Assembly (NCBI GenBank): GCA_019096065.1
Contig: JAGUCH010000008.1
Coordinates: forward strand, 3,043,001-3,107,000
Direction: 5' to 3'
Length of the DNA: 64,000 bases
From: Paracyclopina nana
Taxonomy: Eukaryota > Arthropoda > Copepoda > Cyclopoida > Cyclopettidae
Shown here: positions 15,501 through 25,023 of the stretch, piece after piece
Layout of the letters: every line of letters begins with the position of its first letter
How positions within the stretch are numbered: position 1 is the stretch's first letter
The notes under the pieces: generated by a model
Seen by the model: the letters and a program-made list of their open reading frames with translations, nothing else
What the model was told of the DNA's origin: nothing
Database searches by the model: none
Position numbers and translations under genes: made by a program

Positions 15501-18500
15501 AAAAGGCTAGTTAGCAAGAAATAGTAGACCATAAAACTCAAGTAACAAAAACGTAAAAAGGCTCATCAAAAGTAGATGAAATAACATTGGGGACAAGTAT
15601 ATCATATAAAGCATGTTCATGAACAGTAGCTTATAATATATTTGTAACATAAGAGTATAGCTCAAAGTGTAGTGAATAATACTTCAGTGAGTAGATAAGA
15701 AAAGTGAGTAGTAGTCCAGATAGTTAAGAGACAAAAGTGTTGAGCAAAATGTGTATGTAATTTAAGGACATGTTCAATGAGGGTAGATCAAAAAATATCT
15801 GTAACAGTTGAGCAAAAAATGCTTGTTCTAAAAGTGTATAACATTAACTGTCAGTAAAGTAGATAAAAAAAATTCGATCATAAAGGGCAGTACAATAGTT
15901 CAAAAAAAGTTTCCCCGAGAACATCTATTAAGGCAGCCTCACAGCATGTTCTTCAACTCATATAGAGAACGTGGAGATAAGTTGTAAGTTGCTCTGTATT
16001 TTCTAGGTATTCTGGTACCGACGTCAGAAGAAGCTGCACGAAACGGATCGGCTTTTGTTGCAGACCAAAGGCAGCAGGCAGACCTTGTACATTCGCAAAG
16101 TTCACCCTTCAGATTTCGGCAACTATTCGTGTCGAGCAGAAAATGCCCTTGGCGAAGCCAGAACATTCACTGAGCTCTCAGGTAAATAATACTCGAAGCA
16201 GCTTTCTAAAAGCTCAAAGAAGCATTGCACTGAGAGTGTCATATTTCTTTGCATATTTCTTTGGTGGTGGTGGCCATTCCCTTTTGGATTCAGCCGATAT
16301 GTGCGATGATTTATAATTCACTTCCATCATCATTTATTTATCGCTCATGTAGGTCGACCTCGGCCTCCCAGATTCACATCCGAGCCCTTGGGATACAGGC
16401 CTCACTCCTACAATCTCACCTGGACCACGGACAGTTTTGAGCCCATCACCGAATACAAGCTGCTATTCAGGAGATCGGACGTGAGTTATTTACTGCCACT
16501 TCTGCAGCTCAGGAATTAGCTAGGGATGCTTTTTGTGCCATGCTTTATTTATGGCACTTTCACCGCTTTGGGAAGAGCTATTTTAGTTATTTATTTCGAG
16601 CTGGGGCACGTAAAGTAGGGTCATTAAATAGCTGAGCGAGGATTTTAAAATGGGAAAACTCGAGTACAGCTTTACTAGCCCGAGCCTGCGAGGGCTGTAA
16701 TTGTACGAGTGTTTTTCCATTTTTAAATCCGAGGTCAGCTATTTAATGACCCAATTTTACGTGCCCCAGCTCGGAATATACAATTTTATATTCTGTAATA
16801 CGATTTTTGAGTGTTTTAATGAAGTTACCGGGCTGCCCCGTGCCCTAGAAAATACTGCTCGGTTTTTAGTTGCTATGTGAATATCACTGGCTCTCATTAG
16901 CTAGCATCCAGTGGGTTGGGAGCAATTAAATAGACTTTCAAAATCCATTTCTTCAGATGTGTTCCTATGGCACAATGGTTAGAGCGCTAGGCTCTTGATT
17001 CAGGAGTCTAGGGTTCAAACCCCAGACATTCCTCAACTAACTTTTTTTCTTTATCTGGCTAAAATTATGGTTAAGTCCTATACATAGCATATCATGATGT
17101 TTCCATAGCTCAGTGGTTAGAGCATTGGGATGCTAATCCTACAGTCTGAGGTTAGAGTCTGGATGATCCTCTCTTTTTTCCAACTTCTTTGGAATTTGCA
17201 TTACTTCCATGGAATATGAGGGGCATTAAATTACTTAAAATCCCTCAAATTTGATTCAAGGGCTGTTAAGTATTTAATATCCCCCAAATTGCTTAGAAAG
17301 AACTGTGATATAAAAGAGCTGAGTCGGATCGGTAAACTGAATTATAACACGAGGAAATCGTATTACAGTATATAAAACATTTGAAAGTCTCGTTATGATT
17401 AACGAGGATGCTTCTTACGCAACATATTTAATTCCAATGATGCATTAGCGCATTTTTACGTCTAATTATTTAGGGAAAACGGTTATCTGCATGCATTCAT
17501 GATATGATGACACACCATAGTAATTGTACAGTATTTTTACCTTGAAAGAGGCTGGAGTTTCTCTTTGATGCAGATATTATGTCATTTGCCTCAAGCTTGT
17601 AACAGCGCAACCGCAGCCATGCAGCCAGTGTAGCAGAATTTCATTAGCCTAATAAAGTAGGCCCGCGTATGTAGTAGCAGGAAGCATGGTCATTGAGGCA
17701 TTTTTTGCCCTTATACATTATAATGATAATCTGACCCAATTTCCTCTTAGGGCCTTCCTATTCCCCAATGGGAGCATATTGACGAGACCTCTGGCAACTG
17801 GGAAACAGTTTTCATCCCAGTTCCTTCGACTTCGCCTCAATTTTCCGTCAAAGCCTCGTACACTCTGAAAAGCTTGAGATCTGGGGCTGTCTACGACATC
17901 GTTGCCAAAGCCAAAAACAAGTTTGGCTGGTCCCAACTGTCCAACGTTTTCAATTTCTTTAACAAGGGAGTTGGTAAGTGGAGACCGAGATTTAAAAAAA
18001 AATACCGAAATGGAAAGCTTTCACTTGCAATCAAAGTATCCTTATCCTAGTTTTGCAAACCTCTCTGCCTCATACCATTCTGCGGATTTTTACGATATAC
18101 CCACAAACTTTTGCACTTCCCAATAATCTTTGCACAAGGAGCGAGCATGGATGAGGAAAAGCGCATTTTTTTCACAATTGGATTCGCGCGCGTGTGTTGT
18201 TCATTTGTAGCACTGATAAGACTCGAGTCCCATCAGTGACTAAATAAATGAGGACGGCCTGCACTGATGGGACGTACTGATGGGACCTCAAGGGAAAGTT
18301 GGGTCAAATGAGTTCCTGAGGTCAGTAGAATTCATTTGATACCAAATACTTGAAAATGGGTGGTTTGTCCCATCAATGCCATTAGCCATCAGAACGATGA
18401 CCACTCCCTAATTTCATTTTTTGAATTATCTCGCAACCTTTCCCAATCAGTGAGTGGTCATTTTTTGGCCATCAGTGAGTGGTCATTCTTTGGCCATCAG

Positions 18501-21500
18501 TGAGTGGTCAATGTCCTTCAAGGAGTGGTCAGTTATTCCAGCTCATTTTATAGGCAGATCCACTGCTCTTGACTTTGCCTCACATTTTGAGTCAAGTTGA
18601 CTCAAACTATCAGCAGGAACTGGCATTTTCACTGAAAATTGACTTAGCCAAGTATTTCGTGTTTCATTAGCAGTTAAGTAGAATTACCGAGCGATGCGCA
18701 TGTTTTCTCTCTTGCGAATTCAAAATGAATCAAAAGTTTGACTTTGCCTCATATTTTGTGTCAAGTTGACTCAAACTATCGACTTCAACTGACATTTTGA
18801 CTCAAAATTGACTTGGTCAAGAATTTCGTGTTTTATTAACAGTAAAGTAGAAGTACCGCGCGATGCGCAAGTTTTCACTCTTGCGAATTCAAAATGAATC
18901 AAAAGTTTGACTTTGCATCACATTAATTTTGAGTCAAGTTGACTCAAACTTTCAGCTGCAACTGTCCTTTTGACTCAAAATTGACTTGGTCAAAAATTTC
19001 GAGTTTTCATAGCTGTCATCTAGTAGTAAAACGCGATGCGCAAGTTTCGGCATTTGCGAAATCAAAAAGTGTCATAAGTTTGACTTTGCCTCACATTTTG
19101 AGTCAAGTTGACTCAAGCTTTCAGCTGCAACTGACATTTTGACTGAAATTTGACTCAGTCAAGAATTTCGAGTTTTCATAGCAGTCACCTATTAGTATAA
19201 CGCGATGCGCAAGTTTTGGCATTTGCGAATTCAAAAAGTGTCATACGTTTGACTTTGCCTCACATTTTGAGTCAAGTTGACTCAAACTATCAGCAGCATT
19301 TGTCCTTTTGACTGAAATTTGACTCAGTCAAGAATTTCGAGTTTTATTAGCAGTAAAGTAGAAGTACCGCGCGATGCGCAAGTTTTCACTCTTGCGAATT
19401 CAAAATGAATCAAAAGTTTGACTTTGCCTCATATTTTGGGTCAAGTTGACTCAAACTATCAGCTGCAACTGACATTTTGACTGAAATTTGACTAAGTCAA
19501 GAATTTCGAGTTTTCATAGCAGTCACCTAGTAGTATAACGCGATGCGCAAGTTTCGGCATTTGCGAATTCAAAAAGTGTCATAAGTTTGACTTTGCCTCA
19601 CATTTTGAGTCAAGTTGACTCAAACTATCAGCAGCAACTGGCCTTTGGACTGGAATTTGACTAAGTCAAGAATTTCGAGTTTTCATAGCAGTCACCTAGT
19701 AGTATAACGCGTTTGAAATTTGCCTCATATTTTGGGTCAAGTTGACTCAAACTATCAACTGCAACTGACATTTTGACACAAAATTGACTTGGTCAAGAAT
19801 TTCGTGTTTTATTAACAGTAAAGTAGAAGTACCGCGCAATGCGCAAGTTTTGGCATGTCCTTGTAAGAAATGGTCAAGGTTCTATCAAAGAGTGGTTAAT
19901 GTTCCATTTGGAAGAGGTCAATGTCACATTAGCAAGTGGTCATTCTTATAAACTACACCACGTTTTGAGTCCAGACTGATTTAGTGTAACGCGATGCACA
20001 AGTTTCGGCATTTGCGAAATCAAAAAGTGTCATAAGTTTGACTTTGCCTCACATTTTGAGTAAAGTTGACTCAAACTTTCAGCTGCAACTGACACTTTGA
20101 CTGAAATTTGACTAAGTCAAGAATTTCGCGCTTTCATAGCAGTAAAGTAGAAGTACCGCGCGAACATTTGCTAATTGAAAAAGGGTCAAAAGCTTGACTT
20201 TGCCTCACATTTTGAGTCAAGTTGACTCAAACTATCAGCTGCAACTGACACTTTGACTGAAATTTGACTAAGTCAAGAATTTCGAGTTTTATTAGCAGTA
20301 AAGTAGAAGTACCGTGCTAACATTTGCTAATTGAAAAAGGGTCAAAAGCTTGACTTTGCCTCACATTTTGAGTCAAGTTGACTCAAACTATCAGCATCAA
20401 CTGACATTTTGACTCAAAATGGACTTAACCAGGTATTTCGGGGATTTCACCTCTGCTGTCTAGTCCAAGCTTAAGTCATGCAAGTCTTATTTGTAGCCCG
20501 GTTCCAACAAGGAAAATCAGCATAGTCAGGAGACGTAACTTGACTTTTTAGCATAGTCAGGTCACAGCTAGCTCGCGCTCTCAGCTCAACCTGACTTAAC
20601 TGGTTAACCGTACTACACTATGCTGATATCCCGTGTTGGAACCGGGCTTAAGTCTTATCAAGGAGTGGTTAATTTTTCACTCAAGCTTGGAAATCTATCT
20701 GGCTAGGAATAAATCTAATTAAAAGTCCCATCAAGGAGTGGTTATTTGCAAAAGTCAAGTCCAGTTCTTAGTAACTTTAGAGAGCTAAGCCAAATAAGTT
20801 TTTGCAGACTCATTTACTTAAAGCACTGCTTTCAAGTCCTAGTGTAAGTTATACAAGTCTTAGCTATGACTTGACATAGCCTTGGGAGACTAAGTCTTAT
20901 CAAGGAGTGGTTAATTTTTCACTCAAGCTTGGAAATCTGTCTGGCTAGGAATAAATCTAATTAAAAGTCCCATCAAGGAGTGGTTATTTGCAAAAGTCAA
21001 GTCCAGTTCTTAGTAACTTTAGAGAGCTAAGCCAAATAAGTTTTTGCAGACTCATTTACTTAAAGCACTGCTTTCAAGTCCTAGTGTAAGTCATACAAGT
21101 CTTAGCTATGACTTGACATAGCCTTGGGAGACTAAGTCTTATCAAGGAGTGGTTAATTTTTCACTCAAGCTTGGAAATCTGTCTGGCTAGGAATAAATCT
21201 AATTAAAAGTCCCATCAAGGAGTGGTTATTTGCAAAAGTCAAGTCCAGTTCTTAGTAACTTTAGAGAGCTAAGCCAAATAAGTTTTTGCAGACTCATTTA
21301 CTTAAAGCACTGCTTTCAAGTCCTAGTGTAAGTCATACAAGTCTTAGCTATGACTTGACATAGCCTTGGGAGGCAAAGTCTAACCAAGGAGTGGTTAATT
21401 TTTCACTCAAGCTTGGAAATCTGTCTGGCTAGGAATAAATCTAATTGAAAGTCCCATCAAGGAGTGGTTATTTGCAAAAGTCAAGTCCAGTTCTTAGAAA

Positions 21501-22833
21501 CTTAAGAAAGCTAAGCCGAATGAGTTTTTGTGGACTCATTTACATAAAGCACATAAAGGCAAAGTCAAACTTTTGATTCATTTTGAATTTGCAAGTGAGA
21601 AAACCTGCGCATCGCGCGGTAATTCTGCTTAACTGCTAATGAAACACGAAATTCTTGGCCAAGTCAATTTTGAGTCAAAATGTCAGTTGCAGCTGATAGT
21701 TTGAGTCAACTTGACTCAAAATGTGAGGCAAAGTCAAACTTTTGACACTTTTTGAATTCGCAAATGCTGAAACTTGCGCATCGCGTTTTACTACTAGATG
21801 ACAGCTATGAAAGCTCAAAATTCTTGATCAAGTCAATTTTGAGTCAAAATGTCAGTTGCAGTTGATAGTTTGAGTCAACTTGACCCAAAATATGAGGCAA
21901 AGTCAAACTTTTGATTCATTTTGAATTCGCAAGAGAGAAAACTTGCGCATCGCGTGGTACTTTAACTTAACTGCTAATAATGCTCTTAATTCTTGACCAA
22001 GTCAATTTTGGGTCCAAATGTCAGATGCAGCTGACAGTTTGGGTAAACTTAACTCAAACTATAAGGCAATTGATGTTCCTTTGGCCTTGCTGTTAAAAGT
22101 GGCTCTTAAAAGTCTTATTATGGAGTGGTTAAAGCTATTCAAGTACCATTATGGAGTGGTCTAATTACATGTCCCATCAGTGTATAATAAGATAGGAAAA
22201 GTCAGACTGAGTCCCATCAGTGTATAATAAGACCATAAGGTCCCATCAGTGTATAATAAGAATAGAATGTCTCAGATTTTGATGAAACTTGGCAAAATGA
22301 TAGATTTTAGGGTCTAGTTTCCGAAAAAAATTACTCCAGCTCTCCCTGACCACCAGGAGCTGAGAAATCGCCGAGTGGTCAACTTGACCATCAGTGCTAC
22401 ATACCGTCCTTCCTTTAACCACTCGTCCTATCAGTGCTACAGTGCGCACGAATATATGTGTTTGCCCAAGAGCAACACGTTCGTTTTCTGGCATCGAATC
22501 TGGCGCACGTGTTTGAGCCGCCATTAATCTTTGCTCTCGTCTGAATTGTTCCATTTTTCAGATTATTCGACTCAGCAATTGTCAGACCGGTCAGACAAAC
22601 AAGACTATCAGCAACAGCAACAACAACAGTTCGGTTTGATGGATGATGAGGGTGTTGTGGGAAACCACATTGATCACCCATCAGACTTTTCACCCTCGAC
22701 CCTCGAAGGAGGCCTCAGTCCCTTCGCATCATCAGCCTCAATGACCTCGAAAACCAGCCTCCACCAGTGTCTATGGACTGCTGCCTTCCCCATTGCTATG
22801 CTACTGCTACTCCATGCATACAGACCGCTGTAA
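9503..22833 (+). CDS. Klingon/Wrapper-like Ig-FN3 cell adhesion protein (5' end missing)
   Basis: Eight exons join in phase: 9503-9807, 10026-10160, 10283-10433, 13537-13637, 16007-16181, 16353-16480, 17751-17973, 22562-22833. The product has three immunoglobulin domains, each with the Cys pair and the D-x-G-x-Y-x-C signature (YTCEI, YVCTA, YSCRA). One fibronectin-III domain follows across exons 6-7 (YNLTW to KNKFGWS). A poly-Gln stretch comes next, and the C terminus is hydrophobic (about the last 20 residues, ending HAYRPL), as in GPI-anchored proteins. Drosophila Klingon and Wrapper share this 3xIg-FN3-GPI order and act in neuronal and glial adhesion; assigning that role here is inference. 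The start codon and signal peptide exon are not found. Introns 4, 6 and 7 are swollen by repeats. Exons are clearly richer in G and C than the introns. Confidence 0.88.
14750..15905. repeat. Foldback element with degenerate short-repeat arms
   Basis: This lies in intron 4 of the adhesion gene. The left arm (about 14750-15060) is full of degenerate units of the type CTACACNTTTTTGA or TACTGACATTTT. The right arm (about 15480-15905) has the same motifs as reverse complement (AGTGTAGT, AAAAGTGTAT, CTCAAAAAAG). The outer ends resemble each other inverted: ACTGTACTGACATTTTAT on the left against ATTGTACTGCCCTTTAT read from the right. The centre holds a shorter palindrome with CCAATTTTCATCCGGAT near 15123 and its complement near 15208. 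The layout resembles foldback transposons. Boundaries are approximate and no target duplication is evident. The 100-codon open frame at 15094-15396 is not recognisable. Confidence 0.55.
16597..16773. repeat. Palindromic MITE-like element
   Basis: An imperfect palindrome of about 177 bp in intron 6 of the adhesion gene. It starts CGAGCTGGGGCACGTAAA and ends with the matching reverse complement. The inner arms also pair (GGGTCATTAAATAGCTGA against TCAGCTATTTAATGACCC). There is no coding capacity, consistent with a non-autonomous DNA transposon. Confidence 0.8.
16961..17034 (+). pseudogene. tRNA-like sequence (degenerate)
   Basis: It contains a good A box (TGGCACAATGGTTAG) and B box (GGTTCAAACCC), spaced as in a tRNA, and a T-rich run follows as a possible polymerase III terminator. 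The 5' and 3' ends do not form an acceptor stem, and the anticodon loop lacks a proper U33, so a working tRNA is unlikely. It may be a tRNA-derived SINE head or a pseudogene. Confidence 0.55.
17099..17170 (+). pseudogene. Second tRNA-like sequence (degenerate)
   Basis: The D-arm/A-box region is strong (TAGCTCAGTGGTTAGAGC), but the B box is weak (GGTTAGAGTCT) and the acceptor ends do not pair. A CTCTTTTTT run follows. It sits about 65 bp after the previous tRNA-like relic in the same orientation, so they probably arrived as a pair. Confidence 0.5.
18567..20460 (+). repeat. ~170-bp satellite array, direct orientation
   Basis: Monomers start near 18571, 18740, 18909, 19082, 19251, 19420 and 19589, a spacing of 169-173 bp, followed by truncated or disrupted units to about 20460. 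Each has a core GACTTTGCCTCACATTTTGA followed by the self-complementary GAGTCAAGTTGACTC. Later in the unit come an AAGAATTTCG block and a GCGATGCGCAAG block. Monomers differ at scattered positions, so the array is not newly formed. Confidence 0.9.
20495..20648. mobile_element. 154-bp MITE, AGCCCGGTTCCAACA family (copy 1)
   Basis: The ends are AGCCCGGTTCCAACA and its reverse complement. The interior is nearly identical, as reverse complement, to the inner MITE at 49087-49240, with the same 154-bp length. It sits at the junction between the 170-bp satellite and the 242-bp tandem array. No clean 3-bp target duplication is visible at this copy. Confidence 0.85.
20649..21551 (+). repeat. 242-bp tandem repeat, about 3.7 copies
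   Basis: Units begin near 20649, 20891, 21133 and 21375, exactly 242 bp apart, with the motif AAGTCTTATCAAGGAGTGG. The first three are almost identical; the fourth has diverged and is cut short at the inverted satellite. High identity implies recent amplification. The unit contains AAGGAGTGGTTA, also found in the flanking arms of the larger element. Confidence 0.92.
21552..22060 (-). repeat. ~170-bp satellite array, inverted orientation
   Basis: About three monomers of the satellite seen at 18567-20460, here as reverse complement (GTTTGAGTCAACTTGACTC, then AAAATGTGAGGCAAAGTC). With the direct array they could form a very large foldback around the 242-bp repeat. Confidence 0.88.
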
Positions 22834-24089
22834 GCAGAAGAAGAAGCATCGTATTATGAGAAAAAGAGGCTGTGAAATCATCAAAGACGAGAAAGGTTTT
22901 TGAGGCTGTGATCTCTAATGGACGACAACGTTGCTCAGTGACTACTATTCCCAAGAGAAGGTTTTATTATACCTTGAGATTTGGAATAATAATGTGCAGT
23001 CCTGGATGTGAGACGATATGTTAATGTTTCTGCATAATCGTGTGAGCCATAACATCAGCCACTGTGGAACACCACCATGCACTGAGGGCTGCAATTCATT
23101 GGAAATCGAGGGTCGAGTAACTAGAAAAAATGCGAAAATGTTAAATCCATTGCTGAAAGTGCAAGGTTTTCTACAATTCCAAGATGGCCGTCTTCTTGCA
23201 TTTGGGAAGGTTTCCAAACCGTATATGCTACCATATTCTGTGCAGAGAGTATTATTATTAATCGGCTTAATTGTGTAATCGTATATAATCATACTACTAT
23301 ATATAGAGAGTGAGTTCATGCTGCAGCCTGTACAAAATGTGACTTTAAAGCAAAGAAGATCTAAAGAAACGAGCATGTACGCTAACCACTTGGCTTTGTA
23401 AAAGCCCCAAATCCATAATTATTATCATTCATGTGTACCATACATTCTTAAACTACTAAATCACCACTCGAATTAGCAAATTGTGTTTAGCGCGCAGAGC
23501 TTATTGTTTTGAAATACAACTACTACGTGTACCAAACAAGCCTATAATTCTCAAGTTTTACTCTCAAGCTTGGAACTACTGGATAACAAGAAAAAGTGCT
23601 CACAAATCTCGGGGAAGTATTTTCCTTCCTGAAATAATACCATCAGTTAAGGACAATGAATTGACAGACATTAAGAGATAGCTAGTGGAAGTTTCCCAGT
23701 CTACTATATATGGACTAGTCTCCCTCCTCATCTTCAACGGTTATGGGTAATGGTACCTTCGGTCTTCGTGTGTCCCCCAAGGGAGGCTCTCAACTTGTAT
23801 CGAACCGCATTTAAGATTAGCATCAAATTACAATAAACTCGCGTGGACAGACATTTTTTGCCTTCCATCTCCCTGGCCATGGGATACTTCCACCACAAAG
23901 AGGCACTCTCAGCAAATTGCGTGAGTCGTAATTGTGCAGCCAGTGGCTTTTTTTCGATCGGTTTCCAATAGGGAATGGCTTTTCATCAATTACAGACTCC
24001 GTCCGACTCGGGACATCATTGGGAATGCTTAAAGGTATGCTATATAGCAGAGTACACAGCTACGGATATAAATCCACTGTGGACATCTG
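22834..24089. other. 3' flank of the adhesion gene
   Basis: No coding exon is supported. The stretch probably includes the 3' UTR of the Klingon-like gene, but the poly(A) site is not certain; one AATAAA lies at about 23832-23837. It ends at the left terminus of the EnSpm-like transposon. Confidence 0.4.
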
Positions 24090-24328
24090 CCCCACAAAAC
24101 ACGAAAGTTTGTTTAATGTCTGTGTAAAGTTTCGATGGCATATTCTTTAATCAAACTTTAAAGTTTGTGTACAGTGACGCTAAGTATTTGAAATGAATCC
24201 TTCACCGTACCATTAAAAACGACTTTAAAGACATATTATTCAAACTTAAAAGACTAAGTCAGATAAATATTATACATACATTATTGATCATTTAAAACCA
24301 TTTTAACGCCTGCTGGCAGCCTGCTGCT

Positions 24329-24383
24329 GCCCGCTCCCCCGCTCGCCCGCTCACCCGCTCACCCGCTCGCCCGCTCTCCCGCT
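24329..24383. repeat. GC-rich octamer tandem repeat CCCGCTCN
   Basis: About seven contiguous 8-bp units of the form CCCGCTCN lie about 240 bp inside the left end of the transposon. They stand out in AT-rich surroundings. Function unknown; a subterminal protein-binding array is possible. Confidence 0.85.
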
Positions 24384-25023
24384 GACCCTTTTTATGCCCT
24401 TTTTTAATAAATGCATGTATTGAAAATCTTTTATGCTGAAACAGATATATTGTTGTGATTAAGACCTTAATGGCTCTTTTTTAAATCTTTTATTAATGTA
24501 TCATGTTATGTGGCTGCAATCCATACAAAATGCAATTGAATTATTTGCAGACATAGGAAAAATGAAGTATCGTAATATATTGCATATTATATCAATAATA
24601 ATTTCTCTCATCTGTAGATCATCCTTCACTCTTGTTGTGTGCTATTGCCAACAATTTTCTTCTCGCGCGCAAAGTCGGTTAGCGTTATCGTAAAGTTGTT
24701 GAGTGGTTGATGTCAAAAAAAAGATGTACTTTATCAATCATATTCTTCTTAATCTCTTGCAGGTGTGACAGCAATTGCAAAACGCCGCCGCCAATTGAGA
24801 AGCCCTTGACGTTTATCTAATCCAAAGAGTAGGAGTTTGGTTTCTGAAAAGGCAAAAAGGGGAAGAAATGAAATAAAAGTTCATCAATCCATGGTGGCGA
24901 ATGCATGCATGATTCATCATGGCGAGTCATTTCAAATAAAAGTTGCGATTGCTATGTACTAATAGGTACATAAATGAAATAAACTTTAAAAAATTGCTAA
25001 AGGATGCAAAAGGCTATAAAAGG

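Larger units (their letters stand above)
16787..17377. repeat. Inverted-repeat unit enclosing two tRNA-like relics
   Basis: A left arm at about 16787-16808 (ATTCTGTAATACGATTT) is matched as reverse complement at about 17353-17372 (AAATCGTATTACAGTAT). The roughly 550 bp between them contain two tRNA-like sequences, each followed by a T-rich run. It directly abuts the palindrome at 16597-16773, so the two may be one composite element. No target duplication was recognised. Confidence 0.5.
18206..22441. mobile_element. 4.2-kb foldback/satellite composite element
   Basis: It lies within intron 7 of the adhesion gene. The ends carry a perfect 13-bp inverted repeat, TGTAGCACTGATA (18206-18218 and the complement at 22429-22441). 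Just inside both ends are further inverted copies of GTCCCATCAGTG and short units such as CATCAGTGAGTGGTCA and AAGGAGTGGTTA. The interior is a ~170-bp satellite in direct orientation (about 18567-20460), a MITE, a 242-bp tandem repeat, and the satellite again in reverse orientation (about 21552-22060). No convincing target-site duplication was found and no transposase frame is present. It is either a giant non-autonomous foldback element or a satellite block trapped in an intron. Confidence 0.65.

Noticed and set aside
16961-17170. Two functional tRNA genes
   Set aside because: A and B boxes are present, but acceptor stems do not pair and anticodon loops are abnormal; kept as tRNA-like relics.
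20482-20658. 9-bp duplication AAGTCTTAT around the MITE at 20495
   Set aside because: On the left it is separated from the element by four extra bases and the same word belongs to the local repeat; not convincing.
18181-22453. Target-site duplication around the 4.2-kb foldback
   Set aside because: Flanking GC-rich words (ATTCGCGCGC on the left, GTGCGCACGAAT on the right) are inverted, not direct, so they are not a duplication.
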